This document shows, piece after piece, positions 39,101 through 51,100 of a stretch of 64,000 nucleotides of DNA. The translations under genes and the position numbers were made by a program. The notes beneath the pieces are model-generated. The model did not search any database. It saw nothing but the letters and a program-made list of their open reading frames with translations, and was not told where the DNA came from. Source of the DNA: Watersipora subatra (Eukaryota > Bryozoa > Gymnolaemata > Cheilostomatida > Watersiporidae); NCBI RefSeq assembly GCF_963576615.1, contig NC_088710.1, positions 5,622,001-5,686,000 on the forward strand. Reading direction: 5' to 3'. The number at the start of each line of letters is the position of its first letter. Positions within the stretch are counted from its first letter, which is position 1.

Positions 39101-42100
39101 CATACCATATTAGTATGTGTTTTCTTATGTTCCCTTAGTACTCAGGCTATTTCTGCTCATGGGTGTCTAAGGACGGGAGCATTGCTTCCTCTAACAGTAT
39201 CAGTAGGTATTCAACGAATTGCAAATACCAGATTCCCTGTTCATATGCGAACAAGTACCTCTATAAAAGTTTAATTTGGATCATGTCTATCTTTTCAATG
39301 GTGGGACAGAAAACAATATTATTCAATAGGAATGTGGAATGTTCATGGGCAATGTCTATGAATAGCTTCATGCACAAACTAGAAGCTAGAAACCTGGTCT
39401 ATTTTTCAGCATAAAAATGAAGTAAACCCACTTATAATTGTTTTGAGTAAGGTGGTAGTTTGATAGTTATGATTGTTAGTAACTTGCTAAAGCCAATAAT
39501 AGAAAACTCAATCTGAGTACATATTTCTTAGAGGAGATTTGACATTCACCTAGACAGGCTGTCAGGTAAAATTAGCCAGAATATATTATGAGCATCATTT
39601 TAGCATGACTATTTCTATAATTTTTCAATTGAACTAAAGATTATGCAGTACTTTATCGTTGCCGCCATGCATTATACAGGAGAGAATGAAAGCTCTTGGC
39701 TACATTAGCTCTAATGAGCGAGGTGAGCAGACGACCTTGAAAGCATTGGATGACAAGGCTCATTTGAAACCTCCAGACAATGTCAACCAGTTGCATGTCA
39801 AGGTCATTCGAGCCAGCAATGTTCATTCGAGACAAGCGGGTGAGTTTAGAAAGCTCGTAGTATGATTTTATGTATTTCTTAGAGTGATTTTTATACTACG
39901 AAAGCTGCCGGGTAGAGTGTGAATTCCCATTTATGGCACTTTATAGTTTATGAATGATGTGCATGAATCTATGGCTGATTCTTTAAAGATTGACTTGCAA
40001 CAAAATTCATATTACAGTTATTTGGTATCAAAAGACTCTCCATGTCTGACTCTGCTGTGTTGTAGGTGCAAAATATGTGGAACTGTGATTACAAGCTTTT
40101 TAAAGCTCAAAAACGGACAGATTTGAGCTCAGATTTGTCTGCTCAGATTCACCATGTCTGACTCTGTTGTGTTGTAGGTGCAAAATATGTGGAACTGTGA
40201 TTACAAGCTCTTTAAAGCTCAAAAACGGACAGTTAATCGCAGCCATCATGAAACTGCCGTAGATCGGAATTATTTTATTTTTCTGACATAGTAATTACAT
40301 TTAGTTATTGTCTTGTCATGTGATGTTATCACTGAATTGAAAGGCCTATAAAAGGCTCAATATAAAACTTTTCATACCACTAGTTTCTGACAAACACTTT
40401 GGGTTTTACCAAAGAGCCCTTACCAAATATAGATGCTCGCGACTTTACAGTTTTGTTTCGGCTTGGTCTAATCATCTAGTCGTAATCTGATCATGTGACC
40501 AATACTTCGCGAACAATTTCTGCAGCATTATTCGATTATCACAGGTGACCAACAGGCTTGTCATGTTTATCAGACAATGGTATGTACTCCTTTGAGGTAA
40601 GGTTAAAAAATTAAACGAATTTTTACGGTAGGTTATAAGATATCAGTGCTGAACGTGACAGTATTACAATGACGATTGAATAGACTCTATTCTATCGTCA
40701 TTGTAATGCTGCCACTTTACAATGACGATAGAGTAGTCATTGTAAAAGCAATAGAGCAATAGACATGGTTTTATTGAATGCGTGAAGTATATTTCTGAAA
40801 ATATTTCGAAGAATGAGGTTGCATGAAAGTGTAAACAGAAGCCATGTTGTACAATTACGTCCCATTTGAGCCGTTTTGGAAAGAGATTCTAATCTATGGC
40901 GGTTTTGTGATGGATGCGATTACCGTAACTGTTCGTTTTTGAGCTTTTCAGAGCTTGTAATCACATTTCCACATATTTTGCACCTACAACACAGCAGAGT
41001 AAACCATGGTGAATCTTTTCATATCAAATAACTGTGACGTGAATTTTGTTGCAAGTCAACCTTTAAGTATTTGAACCTTTAAAGCCTTCCTGGCTTTTAG
41101 AAAATTTAGGAATGATAGTAAGAAACTTAAAGTACGGCCATACGCAACGAATTATTCGTTGATTTGATCGAATTCACGAAATTCACAGATTCATTTGGCC
41201 GAATTTCACAGAATTATTTGAGCTGTGCATGCACACTGAATTCGTCGATGAAACGCTTTTAATTGGCTGAACAATTTTTATAACTGGTGGTGCATCCACG
41301 GCAATTGTATTTGTAACAAAATCGCTCTTCCAACAGGCAGCATGTCACCGGTTGATGTTGGAATGAGTAAAACATAGGATTTGCTGTTATAAAGTTTGTT
41401 GAATAAAAACTGCATAGAAATTGGAATCGTCTGCTCTGGCTTCCTCAGTATCACTCTTAGTGCAGTTTCTGGTTCAGTTCCACCAGTGGAAGGCCGCTGC
41501 AGCATTTGCTGCAGACCTGTTGTTTGAAGGGGCTCAGTTGATATAAACACTAGAATAGGAGCTGACACGAGCATTTCCCAGCTCCTTGACTTTCATCATG
41601 AAGTTTTAAAAAACCAACATTCAAGAATAAAATGCTATGATTACTGATAATCATTGATTATTGGCATGGGTTATTGATAAATTTGACTGTCTACCAAATG
41701 AACAGGAGTTGTGCATATTTATAGTGTAATTCTAAATTGTTCTCTTGTATTTGAGTTTCTTTGTTTTGAGTCGTCCAAAAGATCTGCTACTTGACAAAAT
41801 AGAGTCTTAGGACTCCCGGGATGCGAGTCCACAAAATGTTTCTTTCTTGCAGATGTACAGCCTTGTCCGTACTGCGTCTATAAATTTTTTGACTTCCCTG
41901 ATCATGATTCGCCGACCATCAACAACTCCAACTCACCTGAGTTCAATGACCTTCACACCTTCCCTGTCACTATGGCTGCTGATCTTGACAGCTATCTCAA
42001 GTCGTCCGAGCTTGAGGTAGGGCTACACTTTCCTCTATACCTAAAACACTCTAGCTAACATCAAATGTTTAATTACTACAATGAATGATTGAGAGAGAAA

Positions 42101-45100
42101 GTAACTCTGTTTATGCTTTAGAGGTATATTTTAAATGGATGCAAAAAAGTCTACAAATGCATGCCGATTGGCTGGAATCTTATGCAGTCTTGCTGTTTTT
42201 CATAGGTGTATGTGTTTGACGATACGGACCCAGAGTTGGCATCGTACCTTGGTTTAGCCAGAGTTCCTCTCCTAGCCTTAGCTCATGACAAGGCCATCAA
42301 AGGCACATTTGAGTTGCACCAGGTGGGCAAGTTCATGACCTCTTGCACAGTTTGTTCTCTTTTTTTATAAAATTATTTATCCATCAGTTGTCTGTCTGTC
42401 TGTCTGTTCTAGAATTTGCTAAGATGAGTATCCAGCTTAGCTAGTAATTTTTTATCTATACTCTATATTTCATTCCTTTTAGCCGGATGGAAAGGTGAAT
42501 GGTACACTTGATCTCTTCATCAAATGGCAGTACACTTACATGTCTCCTCCCGTAGGTACTCAGGTTAGAACTCAGGTAAGTTATCATCTAAGAGTATAAA
42601 TATTATTTTTTCCACAATTTAAAGTAGTGTTACCAATGCTGCCCAGTGAACTGGGTCTTAGTTGTATTGCAACACAAAGTCTGTCTCACAGGTAGTGCAC
42701 ACAACTCCTAAAGCCAAGGGGAGCAGCTTGGCAATGATGCCCGGAGAGAGTCTAGATTCGACAATAGAGAGAGAAGGTGTCTCAGTTCCTCCGGCTGCAC
42801 CTTTGCCAGCTGATTTTCATGATGACCTTCACCCCAGGAGTGCTGCTAGAGTGAGTCATCAGCAATATTGGCCAATAGCTGCCATATAGGAAATTATAGT
42901 TACATTATTAAATTTTATATTAATATGTTGTTCATAATGCCAACTTATGTAATTCATGTACAGCAATCTCTCACTACTTTGCAGTTCAACTTTCCCAGCT
43001 TCAGTACTTCGCGAGGTAAGAATATTCATAAAAAATTAAAAATCATTAATAAAAAAGTTTGAAAAATACTAAAATACATAAAATAAATAAATCTCTTTAA
43101 TACTCTTGTTTAGAGCAATTCCAATCATCACAGTTTGCTGTTTTTCTTTTACGTTTTGTAAAGTGCCAAGGTGCAAAATGCTCCATCATGCCTCTTAAAT
43201 GTTGTCGACCCTCAAAGAGGACAATGTTTACGACTAATGGAACAATGACTTTATGAGCTACGAGCATGTTAGCCTTTATTTTCCAGATTTTCAGTTTTGC
43301 GGGGCGCTGATCCCGATTAATAGCTAAAACAGGGCTACAATTACTGAATGTTTGTTGCATTTTGGTGTTTGATACTTAGCTACTTGATAAATGTCATTGG
43401 AACCATGTTTCTAGTCGTATTGCTACTGGTCAAGGACTAGGTTCTCAGATTGGCTGGTCATTCAATAGGAAAAAATTGTCATACACGACGTCTCACGTTT
43501 TATCAATTCCGCAAAGTTTCTGCTTGCATGATCTCTTACAGCTGAATATGTGACTGCAACAGTAAAAGTAGTGGAGAATTCGTAGAGTTTGTTTCGTGGT
43601 CGACATGAATGTAACACTGTTGTATATTACAACTTCTGTCCTATCTTAAGTAGGCAGTGTGGTAAGGTGTTGTTTTATTGTTGACTTCCGTTATAGACTC
43701 AGTCTCCGCCCACCGCCATGCGAGATTCTCCGCCCACTGTTATGAAAGATTCTTCTCCACCCAACGCAATGAGAAAGTCTCCGAAAGGGAAGAAACTAAA
43801 AACTGTAGAATTCAGTGAACAAGTTGTCATGGCTGAAACACCTGAGGGTTCCAAGAGCGGCAGCGGGGAGACCTCACCTTCCAATACCGCTTTTTCACAA
43901 CCGCAGGTTCTCTCTGTGCACGACAGCACCCCATCGACACCTCAGGATACATCTTCATACTCTGTAGCCTCTGCTCACACATCTTCGGCTGATGGTCAAG
44001 CGGCGCGAGTGCAGAGTGCCACACATCAGCAAGGTTAGTTATGGATATAGTCTACGGTCGACATGTATATTCGGTACAGCCGATGCTATATGGTAAACGT
44101 TTAGTTTCAAATGAAATAACCAGTACATTATCATAAAATAACATATTATCATTTTGCGTGAAAACTATGAAGCTTTGTGGATATATAAATCTATGGCTAG
44201 ATATAAAGGATTATTCTCTCTGATTATTATGACAAATAACCTACGTCAAGGTAACCAGATGGCAATCACCAATCTCAAGTCATAGTTCTATGCGACAGGT
44301 TGTATCCATATTGCGGCGGTAACGCTATCAACCATGTGTAAGAGTACTACTGTATTTTATTATATAAATCAAGACATCTGCCCTTTAGTCGTAAATCTCG
44401 GCTTATTTTGCTAGAGATATGATATTTATGAAAAATTTGAAATTCAACTTTGATGACACGTTGTATCTTTTTAATTGACTTTAAAATCGGAGATGAAGTT
44501 GTTAAATAATGTGGGCCGGAAGAATGCAGCAAACTTTATGCAGTAATAACCTTTATACAGTAATAACCTTTGTACAGTGGTAACCTTTATACAGTGGTAA
44601 CCTTTATACAGTAATAACCTGTATACAGTAATAACCTTTGTACAGTGGTAACCTTTATACAGTGGTAACCTTTATACAGTAATAACCTGTATACAGTAAT
44701 AACCTTTGTACAGTGGTAACCTTTATACAGTGGTAACCTGCATTAATACAGTAATAACCTTTATACAGTAATAACCTTTGTACAGTAATAACCTTTGTAC
44801 AGTGGTAACCTTTATACAGTAATAACCTTTATACAGTAATAACCTTTGTACAGTGGTAACCTTTATACAGTAATAACCTTAATACAGTAATAGTCTGTAT
44901 ACAGTAATAACTTTGTATACAGTAATAACCTTTGTACAGTAATAACCTTTGTACAGTAATAACCTTTGTACAGTGGTAACCTTTATACAGTAATAACCTT
45001 TATACATTAATAGTCTGTATACAGTAATAACTTTGTATACAGTAATAACCTTTGTACAGTAATGACCTTTGTACAGTGGTAACCTTTATACTGTAATAAC

Positions 45101-48100
45101 CTTTATACAGTAATAACCTTTATACATTAATAGTCTGTATACCGTAATAACTTTGTATACAGTAATAACCTTCGTACAGCGGTAACCGTTATACAGTAAT
45201 AACCTGTGTACAGTGGTAACCTTTATACAGTGGTAACCTTTATACAATATAGTAATCAAAAGATTAAGATCAAAAGCCATAAGACATGTGCTATGTGAGC
45301 GGAAAAGTGAGAAAGTGCGAGAGAGGCAGAGAAGGGTGGAAGGGGAGAGAAAGAGAGATAGAGAGAAATGGGAAGTGGGGGGAGAGAGAGGAAGAGATGG
45401 AGTAGGTGGAAGAGGAGGGAGGAGGGGGAGAGATACAGATACAGATCACACCTTTTTGGTATAAACAAAACCTTTTTGCCGTATGGGTTATGTGTATTTC
45501 ATCTCTTGCATGTGGCCAGTTAAAGCCAAATGGTTATGCTATGGATGTTTGCTTTATAGATAAGGCCTCTTCAAAGCACCAGGTAGCTACTGAGAAAAGA
45601 CAGACAGTTGCTGCAGAAGTACACCAACCACCTGCTGTCACTCCCCAGCCAATACCCAAACTTAAAGGTAGGTTCAGGAAGGTCCTTTGAATACACAGCA
45701 GCAATTATAGTTAACACTAGTCTTGACTGATAATGCTTGCCTTAACGTCACTAGACTCTGGTGAGCTTTCAGAAGACCAAACTGATCATGGAACGTCAAA
45801 AAATTCTGGAGTTTCCGGTAACTATGTTCGTTAGTCATTTTTTGTGTTTCGTTCATACGTCAATCTTCGTCACTCTCATAGACTTATTCTTTACTCGTGT
45901 CTCTTCTTTCACTCAAGTGTGGCAGTTCGCACACAAATCCATGATACTCTGAACAAGTCAATTTGAGAGGCTCGATAGCAAAATCTCTTTCCAAAAACTG
46001 ACATTTCAAGACTCAAAGTAAAAGCAGAAATAACATGCTATATTATAATAAAATATATATATATCACATTTTGTCTAGTGGCAGTAACATTATCTACTTT
46101 AAAATGTACATATATAGGCTATGGATGTTATTATACTGCACTATACTATTTATAGGTAACATAATTATATTATTGAGTTATTTATAGGTAATGTATTGAT
46201 CACATTATAGGTAAAGTATTACATTGTTGATAAGATAATTGTTAACACTGTTTATAGGTAATGTATAATATTTAATCGCTCTACACTCATGGTAATTTCT
46301 ATGTTGTTGAGGTGACGGCGCTTGTCTTTCATAGATGTAATTGTTATTCTACATACTTAATATATTACCTAAATTTGGTGTTATATAGGCATTGTTATGC
46401 ATCATACGCTGATGAGCTAAATGCTTTATAACAATCATAGTGATTCCAATTGAGTATATACGCTTATCATAGTACAGAATAGCACGAGTTACTACTACAT
46501 TGGTACATGGCTAGGACGAGTTACTACTACATTGGTACTTGGCTAGAATAAGTTACTACTACATTGGTACATGGCTAGGACGAGTTACTATTACATTGAT
46601 ACATGGCTAGAATAAGTTACTACTACATTGGTACATGGCTAGAATGAGTTACTACTACATTGGTACATGGCTAGGACTAGTTACTACTACATTGGTACAT
46701 GGCTAGGACTAGTTACTACTACATTGGTACATGGCTAGGACTAGTTACTACTACATTGGTACATGGCTAGGACTAGTTACTACTACATTGGTACATGGCT
46801 AGGACTAGTTACTACTACATTGGTACATGGCTAGGACTAGTTACTACTACATTGGTACATGGCTAGGACTAGTTACTACTACATTGGTACATGGCTAGGA
46901 CTAGTTACTACTACATTGGTACATGGCTAGGACTAGTTACTACTACATTGGTACATGGCTAGGACTAGTTACTACTACATTGGTACATGGCTAGGACTAG
47001 TTACTACTACATTGGTAAATGGCTAGGACGAGTTACTATTACATTGGTACATGGCTAGGACTAGTTACTATTACATTGGTACATGGCTAGGACTAGTTAC
47101 TACTACATTGGTACATGGCTAGGACTAGTTACTACTACATTGGTACATGGCTAGGACTAGTTACTACTACATTGGTACATGGCTAGGACTAGTTACTACT
47201 ACATTGGTACATGGCTAGGACTAGTTACTACTACATTGGTACATGGCTAGGACTAGTTACTACTACATTGGTACATGGCTAGGACTAGTTACTACTACAT
47301 TGGTACATGGCTAGGACTAGTTACTACTACATTGGTACATGGCTAGTTGTTGGGAATATACAATATTATTTACCATAACTATGCTTGTACTTCGATTCTT
47401 CAAACTTATTTTTTGAAAAGAGAATTGTTTTGAAGTCCTTTTTTATTTTTTGAAGCCCAGCTGTTCAACAAGTGCTTTACAATAATAACTGGCATTTCAC
47501 AAAAGAAAGTTGCTAATCTAATAACACAACTTGTATCTCTAATCTTTCTATTCTTAACTTCATCACTAGTCAATCTTCCCCTGTACAACCTGTTTTATTA
47601 GAACTACTTTTCCCTGTCCAATCTGTTTCATTAAAATTACCTTCCCCTGATCAACCTGTTTCATTAGAACTACTTTTCCTTGTCCAATCTGTTAAAACTA
47701 CCTTTTTCTGTCCAACCTGTTTTATTAGAACTATCTTTTCCTGTCCAACCTGTTTCATTAGAACTACATTTCCCTGTCCAACCTGCTTCGTTAGAACTAC
47801 CTTCCCCTGATCAACCTGTTTCATTAGAACTACTTTTCCTTGTCCAATCTGTTAGAACTACCTTTTCCTGTCCAACCTGTTTCATTAGAACTACATTTCC
47901 CTGACCAACCTGCTTCATTAGAACTACCTTCCCCTGATCAACCCATTTCATTAGAACTACTTTTCCTTGTCCAATCTGTTAGAACTACCTTTTCCTGTCC
48001 AACCTGTTTCATTAGAACTATATTTCCCTGTCCAACCTGCTTCATTAGAACTACCTTTCCCTGTCCAACCTGTTTCATTTGAACTACCCTACTAGTCAGT

Positions 48101-51100
48101 GTATTATAGTGATGCAAGTCCTACTAGTTGAAGCTGGTGTCTGATGATTATTTCTTCGTGTGCATTTGCTTGTCCATGGTGTTGTATACATACCACAATG
48201 CTGATTAGCTGATTAGTGCTAAACTTTCACCAATACAGACTAAATGACCTTTTGAGTTTGAAAACCATTAATAGCTGAAAAGCCCCTAGCCTAAGAGCTA
48301 ATCTACATGTATGTTAACGGCCGGCTGCGTGGTGAAATTTCAAATGTTCAAAATCATATTTACATTGGTCATTTTACCTTGGTCATTGACCTTCGCTACA
48401 ACCTTTTGACACGTATACTTTATTTAGTTACCAAGCCGTCAGTGGGCAGTGAAGATGGTGATGCAGCAAAGAGGGAGGAGGTCTTGAGTAGCACTGCCAG
48501 TGGTAATCAAGAGGCTGAGGACGAAGACACAGCGTTTGATTCATCCAGTAAGTTCTGATATGTTCTGATTTTAGGAGTAGCATCTCTATAGGTTTACCTG
48601 TTAGATGTTACCTGAGGATTACTGACAAGTAGGTTTACCTGTTAGATGTTACTAGAAAATTACTGACACATATAGGTTTACCTGTTAGATGTTACCAGAG
48701 GGTTACTGACACATGTAGGTTTACCTATTAGATGTTACCAGAGGGTTACTGACACATTTAGGTTTACTTGTTAGATGTACATTTTTGTAAAATTGTAGAT
48801 TTTATTAGAAATTATTGACATTTTTCTATCATTCTCCATTTTTTTGTGTGTTTGAGATCATTTGACAGCTATGATGTTTCCAGATTAAAATCGACAAGAC
48901 TTGATCACACTTGAAACATTCAGAAGACAAATACATGCGAAATGACTTCACGAATTGTTTTCATCGCAGTAGTTGATATAGACATTTGCTATCAAATTGA
49001 AGTGTTATGTGTCTCTATTGTCTGTCTCTGTGCAGTTATAGACATCACAATCATACATTCGCTTGATCTGAGCACTTCAAATGAGATGAAGTTTTATCGA
49101 TTATAAAACATCCTGTTGCAGTCAGATCACCTTAAACCTTAAATCTGAGTGTTTTCATCGCGATCAAGTTTTACCAATTTTATACGTGAAACATCTCGGC
49201 AATCAGATCACCTCAAACATCAAAAACAATTACAAATGATAAAAAAATACTGATCACTTCTAATAAAATGTACTAAAAATCTTGTGGAAGTTCACCTTTA
49301 GTTATTCCAAACATCTTTTAGCTGCCATCTCAATTCTGTCAATGAGATTTCTGATGAATCTATGAATGGTTTTACACTTTTAACTTCAAATGCAAATCAT
49401 CATTACATAGTGTCTATTAGCATAGTATGACTTTGGTGTTACATCTATTAGTAGTTTGACTAGTTGAGTCTCTTCACGCTTATATCTGTCTATAGTCACC
49501 GACATGGAAGAGGCAGATTCGCTCACCTTAAACCCTGAGTCGAGCACTCAAGGAGGTACGTACTTTGAAGAGTCTGATGCTGGGTCAGGCTCTCTAGATG
49601 AGGAAGTGGAAGAAGAGATTGAAGAGGAGGTGGTTGAAGAGGAAGGAACAGGAGAAATGAGTGGCAGCGATAGTGAAGGAATCATGATGCCACAGCAGCC
49701 AGACAAGCAAAGTCTGAATGCTTCAATGCAGGTGCTCTTGCTGACTCTACATTGAGTCTGTATTTCTGTCATGTTCAATCGTGCCTGTCCTCAAATGACT
49801 GTCCACCTTTTTGCAGAATTATGGTACAGCCACGCGTAACGATTTTATCATTGGTTCTGACTGAAATCACGGAATGAACGAAAAACACAGAATTGTTCGG
49901 CTGAAATTCACAGAATTGTCTGAGCCGTGTGTGCTCACCGAAATTGTCGACGCAACGCTTTTAATTGGCTAAACAAATTATTAGCAAGCACTATTCTAGC
50001 AGCTTTTGATAATTATATAGTCCAAGACACATAACGTGACACGCAAAAAATACTAAGCCGATTTGTCATAGTAAATACGATGCAACTGACTTAATTGCGC
50101 TAAGGAAGGCAACTCTTTTTATAACGGAACTTTTGTTACTAAAAAGAAATTAATATTATTAAAAAAGAAACAATTTGTAGCCATGTTGTCCAAACAATAA
50201 AGAACCAACAATAGCGCAATCAAGTTGGTTAAATCGTATTTACTATAGCAAATTGCGTCAGCATTTTTCTTGTGTGTTGTGCTACGTGTTTTGGACTATA
50301 TAATTATCAAAAGCTGCTAGAATCGTGCTTGCTAATAATTTGTTTAGCCAATAAAAAGTGTTTCGTCGACGATTTTGGTGTGCATGTACAGCTCCGACAA
50401 TTCTGTGAAATTCGGCCGAATAATTCTGTGTTTTTCGTTCATTCCGTGATTTCGGTCAGAAACAAAACGCTAAAATCGTTACGTGTGGCCATACCTTTAC
50501 GAGTCATGTTCAAGTCTTCCGTCGTTACAGTCGTTGTGTTTCCTACTTGTGATATTTCATAGCTTTTCTGGCTTGTTACCACAGCTTTTCAATGGTAGGT
50601 CTTGCTTAGCATTGACATCTTCCCTATGTTTGTGGCAGGAGACTTTGGGTCAGTCGGTAGTAATAGGAGCTGATAACTCCTCATCACCCATGGTAAACTG
50701 GTGGAGTTATCCCGATTGTAACCCGTAACCCTTGCCTAACTCTACCTTACAATTACCAGTTTGTCTCATTACTATGCCTTTGCACTAGATTCACACTTTT
50801 CGCACGATTCTCTGAAACAAATGTCTGTCTGCTATTGATGTGAGGCTGGCTTACTTTGTCAATCTCCATGTTTGATTTTCTCATAAGCTTATTCATAATC
50901 TTACAATTATTTATTTTTGAAATGCGTCCTTTTAAATCAATTTTACTCCCTTTGACACGAAGGCTTATGCGTGTCATCTGTAACGCATTGTCACTTTGAC
51001 ACCTCGCAGACGTAAGGACCTGTAAACTTATGATTGACAGCTTGGGGAGATTGTGGTTGTCGAAGTGTCGCACTTAACCATAAGAGAAGATGCCCAGCTT

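Larger units (their letters stand above)
39680..42575 (+). other. RPGRIP1L: RPGRIP1L exons 19-22: second C2 domain
   Basis: These exons encode residues about 759-936: KALGYISSN, then [49 protein letters not shown] and [12 protein letters not shown]. This is the typical beta-strand order of a C2 domain. Exon 19 reads through an internal GAGGTGAGC that looks like a donor; the longer exon is preferred because the phase and the conserved C2 start continue. Confidence 0.88.
42692..50692 (+). other. RPGRIP1L: RPGRIP1L exons 23-29: low-complexity acidic linker
   Basis: These exons encode residues about 937-1295, rich in Ser, Pro, Thr and Glu. The end is strongly acidic ([16 protein letters not shown], then [12 protein letters not shown]), matching the acidic segment before the C-terminal domain in vertebrate RPGRIP1L. 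The linker exons are spread over 8 kb of repeat-rich introns. Exons 26 (45755-45817) and 29 (50639-50692) are accepted because splice sites and phases fit, but they show little conservation. Confidence 0.75.

Noticed and set aside
41278-41574. 98-codon minus-strand open frame beside a Harbinger-like end
   Set aside because: Considered as a transposase or accessory-protein remnant, but no DDE or DNA-binding motif is recognisable.
42969-43016. Candidate small exon with good splice sites ([10 protein letters not shown])
   Set aside because: It exits in phase 1 while exon 24 (43697) needs phase 0; exons 23 and 24 join directly.
46488-47346. CRISPR-like appearance of the 32-bp array
   Set aside because: Units are contiguous, without unique spacers, in a eukaryotic intron: a minisatellite.
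47680-48082. Open frames reading [10 protein letters not shown] repeats as a gene
   Set aside because: They arise from a 33-bp minisatellite inside an RPGRIP1L intron.
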